DNA of 17,624 nt from Leptolyngbyaceae cyanobacterium M65_K2018_010 (lineage in GTDB: Bacteria > Cyanobacteriota > Cyanobacteriia > Phormidesmidales > Phormidesmidaceae), in the NCBI GenBank assembly GCA_015295885.1, contig DVEE01000375.1, forward strand, positions 1 through 17,624, in the 5' to 3' direction. Below the pieces are notes generated by a model, which did no database searches, had not been told where the DNA came from, and saw nothing but the letters and a program-made list of their open reading frames with translations. The stretch's first letter is position 1; every line of letters begins with the position of its first letter. Positions 5,638-11,495 of the stretch are shown here, piece after piece. The position numbers and the translations under genes are program-made.

Positions 5638-7620
5638 CTAGGGTCTCTGAATCGTGGTTTCCAGCACCCTACGTTTCATTTTGGGGTCAATGCCAATAAG
5701 GCGAACATACTCGCCCTGGTGCTGTCGCAGTTGGGCTGCTAGGGCGGCCAAAATGTCCGATGGGCGACTGCCCTCCAGGGCAGCACTGGTTTGCCAGGCA
5801 CCACTGCGATAGCGACGCTGATCGGCGTGCTCCAGGCTGAGGCGGTAGCCCTGGTTCACCAACTGGTGAACCTGCTGAACTAAATCCTGGGACAGGGGTT
5901 GACCGCTGGCGCCGGGGCTGACCGGCGTAGGGGGAGTCACCCCAGGGGTGGCGGTCGGGGCTGGCTCAGGGGCATGAGAAGCCGCTGCCGTTGAGGATTG
6001 GCCCGGTCGCTGAATGGTGATCGCCTCGCCCCGTCGCTTGGCTACCGGATCAATGCCAAAAATCCGCACGTATTCCCCCGGATGCTGGGCCATACAGGCA
6101 GAAATCGCCGCCAGAACTTCAGTTTCTCGGTTTGAGGTAATCGGCGGACAGGTTTGCCAAACGCCGCTGCGATAACGCCGGGAGTCGGCGTGCTCAGCGC
6201 CAATGTGGTACCCCTGCTGGATCAATTGCCGCACCTGGTGAGCTAAATCTCCCCCCGGCATAGGCACAGAGGCACTCGAACGCCAGGAGCCACCATTGTG
6301 AGAGGGCCCAGAGCTGGCCGGGGCCAGACTCGGACTAACGGCCAGGGGCCCTCCATCCGGTCGTTGGATGGTAATCGGAGCGATGCGCTGATTTGCCCGC
6401 GGATCGATGCCAAATAGGCGTACGTATTCCCCAGCATGGTCCGCCAGACAACTGGCCAGGGCGGCTAAGACTTCGCTCTCCCGGGTTGAAGCAATTGGGC
6501 TACAGGTTTGCCAAACCCCGCTGCGATACCGGCGAGCATCAGCATGCTCCGTGCCGATCCGATAGCCCTGGTTAAGGTAATGGCGCACCTGCTGAATTAC
6601 CTCCGGCGATAGGGAACCGCCGGAGCCAGGCTGACTGGGAATGGGACGGTAGGCTTGACTGGACGGCAACGGCGGCAGGGAAGATCCTCCGTTCAATTCA
6701 ACTGGACGGCCATCGGGGCGCTGAATGGTGACCGGGGCGACCCGCTGTTTTGCCCGCGGATCAATGCCAAACATCCGTACGTACTCTCCGGCATGTTCCG
6801 CTAAGCAAACCTCTAGGGCTTGTAGGGCCTCAGTCTCCCGGGTCGCCTGAATTGGACTACAGGTTTGCCAAACCCCACTGCGGTAACGGCGGGTATCGGC
6901 GTGTTCCGTGCCAATTCGTAGGCCTTGGGATAAATACTGGCGGACACGTTGAACAATATCGGAGGTGAGCGTTTGGGAGTGCATAGTACCTAATCCATTG
7001 GGTTCATTTGAGGGGGGGCTGGAAGCCGCAGCGGCGGGCTGGGCCGATAGGGAGGCCGGGAAATTGCCATGCCCTAAAATTTCCCGGACCAAAGCCAGAT
7101 TGGCCGCACTGACATCGGGCAGGGCATCAGCCTGCTCCTGGCGGGTAATGACAGCACCGGAGGGCACCAACTTACCGGCGGGCACCTCCACATCCTGAAC
7201 CAAGGCGTGCATCAGAACAATGCAGCCCTGACCCAGCCGAGCGTTCATCAAGGTAGACCGAAAACCGACAAAGGAGCCGCTACCCAGGTAGACCGGCCCC
7301 TGAATCAGTACCTTATGGGTCAGGGTGACTTGCTCCCCAAGCCAAACCGTGTAGGGAGCCTGGTCATCTCCCAGTACCTTGCCGGGGGGCAGGGCGTAAA
7401 TGGCTGCACCTTCCTGCAAAACACTGCCCGCTCCAATCGAGCAGTTGGCCTCGAGCTCAGCCCGAACCACAGCCCCGAGGGCAATGGCAACCTCGCCTCT
7501 GAACCGCACATCCCCCGTAACCTGAGCCAGGGAATGGACCTGGGATAGAGGCGGATCCTTTGCTCTGACCCCAGGCCCCATCCCAGCAACCGGAGTTGCC
7601 ACCAATGTGCCGACCGTCAT
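5638..7620 (-). CDS. ccmM: Carboxysome scaffold CcmM with degenerate gamma-CA domain and four SSUL modules
   Basis: CcmM clusters Rubisco inside the beta-carboxysome and links it to CcmN, the shell and carbonic anhydrase. This 660-residue form has an N-terminal gamma-carbonic-anhydrase-like beta-helix (about 25-170), a linker, then four Rubisco-small-subunit-like (SSUL) modules at about 219-303, 338-423, 456-539 and 577-660. Pro/Ser/Gly/Ala-rich linkers join them. Modules 1-3 carry a Cys pair (C254/C272, C373/C391, C491/C509), matching the redox-switch cysteines known from SSULs of Synechococcus PCC 7942; module 4 has none. By motif alignment the gamma-CA zinc ligands would be residues 75, 102 and 107, which here read Tyr, His and Gln, so the domain is probably not a working enzyme. 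M213 could start the short isoform. The gene follows ccmL after 161 bp and precedes ccmN by 12 bp. Confidence 0.95.
   Translation of the reverse strand: MTVGTLVATPVAGMGPGVRAKDPPLSQVHSLAQVTGDVRFRGEVAIALGAVVRAELEANCSIGAGSVLQEGAAIYALPPGKVLGDDQAPYTVWLGEQVTLTHKVLIQGPVYLGSGSFVGFRSTLMNARLGQGCIVLMHALVQDVEVPAGKLVPSGAVITRQEQADALPDVSAANLALVREILGHGNFPASLSAQPAAAASSPPSNEPNGLGTMHSQTLTSDIVQRVRQYLSQGLRIGTEHADTRRYRSGVWQTCSPIQATRETEALQALEVCLAEHAGEYVRMFGIDPRAKQRVAPVTIQRPDGRPVELNGGSSLPPLPSSQAYRPIPSQPGSGGSLSPEVIQQVRHYLNQGYRIGTEHADARRYRSGVWQTCSPIASTRESEVLAALASCLADHAGEYVRLFGIDPRANQRIAPITIQRPDGGPLAVSPSLAPASSGPSHNGGSWRSSASVPMPGGDLAHQVRQLIQQGYHIGAEHADSRRYRSGVWQTCPPITSNRETEVLAAISACMAQHPGEYVRIFGIDPVAKRRGEAITIQRPGQSSTAAASHAPEPAPTATPGVTPPTPVSPGASGQPLSQDLVQQVHQLVNQGYRLSLEHADQRRYRSGAWQTSAALEGSRPSDILAALAAQLRQHQGEYVRLIGIDPKMKRRVLETTIQRP
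5641..6966 (-). repeat. Four SSUL-coding repeats within ccmM
   Basis: Four homologous coding modules of about 85 codons lie at 6712-6966, 6352-6609, 6004-6255 and 5641-5892. Shared signatures are EHAD-RRYRSG-WQT, GEYVR and GIDP followed by TIQRP. Modules 1 to 3 are closest to each other (RYRSGVWQTC with either SPI or PPI after it). Module 4 is the most diverged and ends the protein without a tail. Confidence 0.9.
6982..6999 (-). promoter_or_regulatory. Candidate internal start for the short CcmM isoform
   Basis: An in-frame ATG (6984-6982, residue M213) sits just after the linker that follows the gamma-CA domain and six codons before the first SSUL module. An upstream TTAGG offers a weak ribosome site. 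In other beta-cyanobacteria a short CcmM made of SSULs only comes from internal initiation at this place. Here it would be 448 residues with four SSULs. Confidence 0.5.
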
Positions 7621-7760
7621 GACCTAAACGTCCCCCAATAAATCGGTCATCGAACTGCTGCCCCAGTGCAGTGAGAGGATTGGGCTCAGAAAGGGGTGAA
7701 GCCATTGCCCCATCACCTTTCCGCTAAACCGGCCAGGGCGGAAAATGGTCACCCCGCTAG

Positions 7761-7775
7761 GCTGCCCCAGGCAGC
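7761..7775 (-). promoter_or_regulatory. GC-rich hairpin after ccmL
   Basis: A perfect 6-bp stem GCTGCC/GGCAGC with a 3-nt loop lies 6 bp past the ccmL stop, in the 161-bp ccmL-ccmM gap. On the minus strand no T tract follows at once. It could slow 3' exonucleases or partly stop transcription between the shell genes and ccmM. The rest of the gap shows no other gene or clear promoter. Confidence 0.4.
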
Positions 7776-7781
7776 GGCCCA

Positions 7782-8084
7782 CTAACTGAAGTCATCGCGC
7801 TTGTTGTAGAGGGCCCCACTATCCAGGGAGACCGTATCGACGATGGCAATCACCGCCGCGTCAACGGGGCGGCCCTCGTAGCCCCGATGCTGGCGGGCCC
7901 CACTGCCCTGGGTAATTAACACCCATTCACCTGGACCGGCACCGACGACATCCGCCGCTACGGTGTAGTCGGGCATGAGTTCGCCGGTTTCGCTAATTAA
8001 TTGCACCAGCAAAAACTTAACCCCCCCTAAGCTGGGTTCTTTGCAAGTGCTAACCACTGTGCCCCGCACCTTAGCTAAGAGCAT
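7782..8084 (-). CDS. ccmL: Carboxysome vertex protein CcmL
   Basis: CcmL is a pentameric shell protein of the EutN/CcmL family that caps the vertices of the carboxysome icosahedron. The 100-residue length is normal for the family. The opening MLLAKVRGTVVSTCKEPSL, the core GGVKFLLVQL, the segment VGAGPGEWVLITQGSGAR (48-65) and VDAAVIAIVDTV (74-85) are diagnostic. The frame is open upstream into ccmK1, but the family start is the ATG at 8084. It lies only 7 bp after the ccmK1 stop, with no separate ribosome site, so translation is probably coupled to ccmK1. Confidence 0.96.
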   Translation of the reverse strand: MLLAKVRGTVVSTCKEPSLGGVKFLLVQLISETGELMPDYTVAADVVGAGPGEWVLITQGSGARQHRGYEGRPVDAAVIAIVDTVSLDSGALYNKRDDFS

Positions 8085-8091
8085 GGCTGAA

Positions 8092-8430
8092 CTATCGGCC
8101 GTAGGGGCGGATACCGGTGACGCTTTCTCTAAATTGTTCGACTGCCTCGGTGTACCGAATCGGCAGGACAAATTCCAGGTTCTCGTGGGGGCGAGCAATA
8201 ATGTGGGTGGAAAGCACCTGCCCCCCATTCACCCGCTTCACATTCTCAATCCCAGCGGCCACCGAAGCTTGCACCTCGGATACATCCCCGCGCACGATAA
8301 CCGTCACGCGACCACTACCAATTTTTTCGTAGCCCACCAGAGTAACGCGAGCGGCTTTCACCATTGCGTCTGCGGCTTCTACCACAGCGGGAAAGCCCAA
8401 CGTTTCAACCATGCCGACTGCAATTGCCAT
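8092..8430 (-). CDS. ccmK1: Carboxysome shell hexamer protein CcmK1
   Basis: This is a single-BMC-domain shell protein of 112 residues whose hexamers tile the carboxysome facets and pass bicarbonate and sugar phosphates through a central pore. The pore loop KIGSGR is at 36-41. It differs from the upstream ccmK2 product at 6 of the first 101 residues (about 94% identical) and has a longer tail, ESVTGIRPYGR. That tail length and its place second in the operon match CcmK1 of Synechocystis. An AAGGAAGGG ribosome site precedes the ATG. Which paralogue is called K1 or K2 is a convention; the function is secure. Confidence 0.95.
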   Translation of the reverse strand: MAIAVGMVETLGFPAVVEAADAMVKAARVTLVGYEKIGSGRVTVIVRGDVSEVQASVAAGIENVKRVNGGQVLSTHIIARPHENLEFVLPIRYTEAVEQFRESVTGIRPYGR

Positions 8431-8531
8431 GCTTGTAAGCCCTTCCTTAAACGTCTGTAAATGATTTCTTTAAGCGGCTGGTTTAGTTCAGCGCTGGTGA
8501 CGCACACCATCGCCGAAGATAGGAGCAGTGA

Positions 8532-8577
8532 TTCAAGCCAAGTTAGCCGCCTCACGAGCTTGAACAGAAGGCTTGAA
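8532..8577 (-). promoter_or_regulatory. Mutually exclusive hairpins in the ccmK2-ccmK1 gap
   Basis: Just past the ccmK2 stop, one segment TTCAAGCC (plus 8532-8539) can pair with either of two upstream copies of its complement: GGCTTGAA (8570-8577, 8 bp) or GCTTGAA (8558-8564, 7 bp). Only one stem can form at a time. The gap to ccmK1 is 148 bp, whereas ccmK1-ccmL is 7 bp, so an RNA processing or attenuation site here could set the K2:K1 ratio. No T tract is present. The remainder of the gap (8431-8531) holds only the ccmK1 ribosome site. Confidence 0.4.
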
Positions 8578-8578
8578 C

Positions 8579-8887
8579 CTAGGTGCGAAACTGTTCTACG
8601 GCCTCGGTGTAGCGAATCGGCAGGACGAATTCCAAATTTTCGTGGGGCCGGGCAATGATGTGGGTAGAAAGGACTTCGCCACCGTTCACTCGTTTGGCCG
8701 ATTCAATTCCCGCAGATACCGATGCCTGCACTTCAGAAACATCACCCCGAACAATGACAGTGACTCGACCACTGCCAATTTTCTCGTAGCCTACCAGGGT
8801 GACGCGAGCGGCTTTCACCATAGCGTCAGCGGCTTCCACCACAGCGGGAAAACCGAGGGTTTCTATCATTCCAACAGCAATTGGCAT
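8579..8887 (-). CDS. ccmK2: Carboxysome shell hexamer protein CcmK2
   Basis: This single-BMC-domain protein of 102 residues is the major facet hexamer of the beta-carboxysome. It opens MPIAVGMIETLGFPAVVEAA and carries the pore loop KIGSGR (36-41). It also has the conserved strands VTLVGYEK and VTVIVRGDVSEVQA and the segment STHIIARPHENLEFVLP. The frame is open 23 codons further upstream, but the ATG at 8887 has an AAGGAG site at proper spacing and matches the family start. It is the first gene of the ccm operon, so its promoter must lie in the 8888-9657 region. Length and position match CcmK2 of Synechocystis. Confidence 0.96.
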   Translation of the reverse strand: MPIAVGMIETLGFPAVVEAADAMVKAARVTLVGYEKIGSGRVTVIVRGDVSEVQASVSAGIESAKRVNGGEVLSTHIIARPHENLEFVLPIRYTEAVEQFRT

Positions 8888-9049
8888 TATCGTAATCTCC
8901 TTGTGAATGCAGGCCGAAGGGGAAAAGTTAATTTCCGTAACTGAGGTATCGGCCAACTATTTTCAGGCGCGAAAAACATGCTCCCGCGACAGTTCAAAAC
9001 GGGATACCCCAGTGATAATAAATGCAGAAAAACGGCCTTAGATTTTTCC

Positions 9050-9061
9050 TTGACAAGTCAA
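9050..9061. promoter_or_regulatory. Palindrome TTGAC-AA-GTCAA
   Basis: A perfect 5-bp inverted repeat with a 2-bp centre lies in the ccmK2-ndhF3 divergent region. It contains a TTGACA hexamer, but no -10 element lies at the right distance on either strand. An operator for a dimeric regulator is therefore a likelier reading than a -35 box. Confidence 0.35.
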
Positions 9062-9096
9062 GCATAGGTGTCCCCAGACACTTTTGCAATATAAGT

Positions 9097-9121
9097 CTCA
9101 ATGATTGTTGCTAATGTTGAG
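9097..9121. promoter_or_regulatory. Candidate LysR-type operator upstream of ndhF3
   Basis: CTCAA (9097-9101) and TTGAG (9117-9121) form an interrupted inverted repeat with 15 bp between, ending exactly before a TATTAT -10-like hexamer (9122-9127). The left half contains TCAATG. This equals the left half-site of the NdhR (CcmR) consensus as I recall it, TCAATG-N10-ATCAAT. At the right spacing the sequence reads ATGTTG, which matches poorly. NdhR represses ndhF3 operons in other cyanobacteria, so the place is right but the site is imperfect. Confidence 0.4.
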
Positions 9122-9128
9122 TATTATT

Positions 9129-9154
9129 AAAGCTTATGTAGCAAAGCTTTTTTT
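9129..9154 (+). promoter_or_regulatory. AT-rich hairpin with T run in the ndhF3 leader region
   Basis: AAAGCTT (9129-9135) and AAGCTTT (9144-9150) form a 7-bp stem with an 8-nt loop and are followed by four more T residues. On the plus strand this resembles a small intrinsic terminator, but it has only two GC pairs. Because AAGCTT is itself palindromic, it may instead be a pair of protein-binding half-sites. Confidence 0.35.
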
Positions 9155-9367
9155 GATGTCACGGATTGATAAATTGGCGGACGTGGGTGCTCATTTCGGC
9201 GCGGTTTTTGCTCTAGGCGTGGGTTGGCAAGAGCCCCTCTGCCAGACCTCCAACTGGCCTAGTAGACGCGAAATCCTGGCAGTGTCCTCGTTCTGTCGGG
9301 TGGGCTGGCAAAATCAGGTTAAGATGGCAAGCATCACTCCGCTAGGCTGAGTTAGCTCTCCCGTGGT

Positions 9368-9395
9368 GCCAGCCAGGCTGAGTGACTGGGCTGGC
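9368..9395 (+). promoter_or_regulatory. Leader hairpin GCCAGCC/GGCTGGC
   Basis: A perfect 7-bp GC-rich stem (9368-9374 with 9389-9395) with a 14-nt loop is followed after 6 nt by TTTT. It lies about 260 bp before ndhF3 and could pause or partly end a leader transcript. Confidence 0.35.
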
Positions 9396-9505
9396 TGGTA
9401 GTTTTCAGCTCAACCCTATGGCCGCCGCTATCCCACGTTACCTTCCAAAGGCGATGTTGCCCGCCCGATGGCCTAACGGCTGGGCGAGTGATGGATGGCT
9501 GCCAT

Positions 9506-9550
9506 GGCCTGACCGACTGGGCGATCGCAGCAAATAAGGCTGGTCAGGTC
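9506..9550 (+). promoter_or_regulatory. Leader hairpin with HIP1 in the loop
   Basis: GGCCTGACC (9506-9514) can pair with GGTCAGGTC (9542-9550) over nine positions including one G-T pair. The 27-nt loop contains the HIP1 octamer GCGATCGC at 9521-9528. It lies about 110 bp upstream of the ndhF3 start codon. Confidence 0.35.
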
Positions 9551-9657
9551 AGGGGCAAGTCTGGGTAGGTTGATGACTCCTAGGGCAAATCATTGGGTGG
9601 TCAGGGGCCGGGCCAAGGTGGCGTTGGTGAAGGTTCTGCTAGGAAGGTGACTGGAAC

Positions 9658-11493
9658 ATGGGCCAGTTTTGGGTGAGCACAAGTTGGTTGTTGCCGGCCT
9701 ACGGCCTGATGGGGGCGGTTTTAGCGCTGCCCTGGTCAACGGGAATCCTGCGCCGGACGGGGCCCCGACCAGCCGCCTATCTGAATATTTTGATGACCGG
9801 GGTGGCGTTTATCCACGGCGGGCTAGTGTTTCGCAGTATTTGGAATTCGGGCTCCCAAGCCTTGTTGTTTCGCTGGTTCAGCTTTGCGGACTTGCAGTTG
9901 GATTTAGCCCTAGATATCTCTGTGATTAATTTAGGAGCCCTAGAGCTGATTACTGGCCTAAGTTTGTTGGCGCAGATCTTTGCCCTGGGCTACCTGGAAA
10001 AAGATTGGGCCCTGGCTCGGTTTTATTCGCTGATGGGCTTCTTTGAAGCGGCCATGAGTGGTTTGGTGCTGAGTGGTTCGTTATTTCTCTCCTATTCTTT
10101 GCTGGAGATGCTTACCCTTTCCACCTACCTGCTGGTGGGCTTTTGGTATGCCCAACCCCTGGTGGTGACCGCGGCGCGGGACGCCTTTTTAACCAAACGA
10201 ATTGGCGATGTACTGCTGCTCATGGGCGTGATTGCCCTTTCAGCCCTAGCGGGCAGCCTAAATTTTAACGATCTCTACGCCTGGGTCAAAACTGAACCCC
10301 TTTCCCCCGGGCTGAGCACTCTGCTTGGTCTGGCTTTAATCGCTGGGCCAGTGGGCAAATGCGCCCAGTTTCCCCTCCACCTGTGGCTAGATGAAGCCAT
10401 GGAAGGTCCCAACCCGGCCTCAATTTTAAGAAACTCTGTGGTGGTGACCTGCGGAGCCTACGTCTTAATTCGGCTACAGCCCATTATTGTGCTGTCGCCG
10501 GTGGCCCTGGGGGTGCTCGTGCTGTTAGGGGCGATTACGGCGGTGGGCGGTTCCCTGGTGGCGATCGCCCAGGTGGATTTAAAACGAACCCTGTCCTATT
10601 CGACGAGTGCCTATCTGGGCTTGGTCTTTATCGCTGTGGGGACTGAGTGGCCAGGCGTGGCCCTCACCCTGCTCTTGACCCACGCTGTGGCCAAGGCGTT
10701 GATTTTCATGGCCGTAGGGTCGATTATCACCACCACCAACAGCCAAAACCTCACGGAGATGGGGGGCCTGTGGGCGAAAATGCCCGCTACTACCCTGGCC
10801 TTTGGGATCGGGGCGCTGGGGATGGTTGGGGTATTGCCCCTGGGTTGTTTCTGGGGCCTGCGGATGGGGTTGGACTTTTTGAGTCAAAGCTCTGCCTGGC
10901 TGGTGGTAGTGTTTCTGACCGTCAATGGCCTCACCGCCCTGAATCTGATGCGGGTGTTCCGGCTGGTTTTCCTAGGCCCTCCCCAGGCCAAAACCCGGCG
11001 CGCGCCGGAGGTACCCTGGCCCATGGCTGTGCCCATGGTGACGCTCTCCATCGTCAATCTGCTGGTTCCCGCCATTATGACCCGTCTCTCTTTGGTGCCC
11101 CCTTGGGAATATCTGAACCTGCCCATGACCTCGCTGCTGATCGCCACCGGGATCGTTGGCCTGGGGGCCGGCCTGGTGCTGCCCTTGTCCAAGTCCCTGG
11201 CTCGATCCACGTACCGTCCCCTGCGCATTGTCCAGGACTTACTAGCCTACGATTTTTACACCGAGCGCATTTACAATCGCACCATCGTAGCGGCGGTGGC
11301 TGTGCTCTCCCACTGCAGCAATTGGTTTGACCGCTATGTTGTCGATGGCCTAGTGAATGCGGTGGGTCTGGCCTCACTGATGGGGGGAGAAGGGCTGAAA
11401 TATAGCATCTCTGGCCAATCTCAGCTGTACTTGCTCACCATTATGACCGGGGTGGGCCTGCTGGGCGCGTTGATGACCTGGACCCTGTGGTAA
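9658..11493 (+). CDS. ndhF3: NDH-1MS antiporter-like subunit NdhF3
   Basis: This is an integral thylakoid-membrane subunit of the low-CO2-inducible NDH-1MS complex, which couples ferredoxin-driven electron flow to CO2 hydration. The 611-residue protein belongs to the Mrp-antiporter/complex I proton-channel family. Visible marks are Glu150 in the helix SYSLLEMLTLSTYLLVG, the block ARDAFLTKRIGDVLLLMG (173-190), Lys234 in GPVGKCAQFPLHLWLDEAME (230-249), and AIAQVDLKRTLSYSTSA near 302. About 14-16 hydrophobic segments are present. The NdhF3 (CO2-uptake) assignment, rather than respiratory NdhF1, rests on length and on cupA and ndhD3 following. An AGGAAGG site lies about 12 bp before the ATG. Confidence 0.95.
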   Translation: MGQFWVSTSWLLPAYGLMGAVLALPWSTGILRRTGPRPAAYLNILMTGVAFIHGGLVFRSIWNSGSQALLFRWFSFADLQLDLALDISVINLGALELITGLSLLAQIFALGYLEKDWALARFYSLMGFFEAAMSGLVLSGSLFLSYSLLEMLTLSTYLLVGFWYAQPLVVTAARDAFLTKRIGDVLLLMGVIALSALAGSLNFNDLYAWVKTEPLSPGLSTLLGLALIAGPVGKCAQFPLHLWLDEAMEGPNPASILRNSVVVTCGAYVLIRLQPIIVLSPVALGVLVLLGAITAVGGSLVAIAQVDLKRTLSYSTSAYLGLVFIAVGTEWPGVALTLLLTHAVAKALIFMAVGSIITTTNSQNLTEMGGLWAKMPATTLAFGIGALGMVGVLPLGCFWGLRMGLDFLSQSSAWLVVVFLTVNGLTALNLMRVFRLVFLGPPQAKTRRAPEVPWPMAVPMVTLSIVNLLVPAIMTRLSLVPPWEYLNLPMTSLLIATGIVGLGAGLVLPLSKSLARSTYRPLRIVQDLLAYDFYTERIYNRTIVAAVAVLSHCSNWFDRYVVDGLVNAVGLASLMGGEGLKYSISGQSQLYLLTIMTGVGLLGALMTWTLW

Positions 11494-11495
11494 CC

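Larger units (their letters stand above)
8888..9657. promoter_or_regulatory. Divergent control region of the ccm and ndhF3 operons
   Basis: This 770-bp non-coding region separates two head-to-head operons for carbon concentration. The 9040-9170 part is clearly more AT-rich than its surroundings and holds several palindromes listed separately. The 9350-9657 part is GC-rich and can form two hairpins in the ndhF3 leader. For ccmK2 (minus strand) the best -10 is TATTAT (plus 9015-9020), without a good -35. For ndhF3 a TATTAT lies at 9122-9127, also without a good -35, which would suit activator- or repressor-controlled promoters. I see no convincing protein gene in it. Confidence 0.65.

Noticed and set aside
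8085..8228. 48-codon upstream extension of CcmL
   Set aside because: It overlaps ccmK1 in another frame and CcmL proteins start at MLLAKV.
8888..8956. 23-codon upstream extension of CcmK2
   Set aside because: An AAGGAG site directly precedes the ATG at 8887, and CcmK proteins begin with M-x-IAVG.
9050..9055. TTGACA as a -35 box for ndhF3
   Set aside because: No -10-like hexamer lies 15-19 bp downstream; the hexamer is part of a palindrome instead.
9105..9350. Plus-strand 81-codon reading frame in the ccmK2-ndhF3 gap
   Set aside because: No ribosome site, odd composition that runs through the palindrome cluster, and no family resemblance; more likely leader or control DNA.
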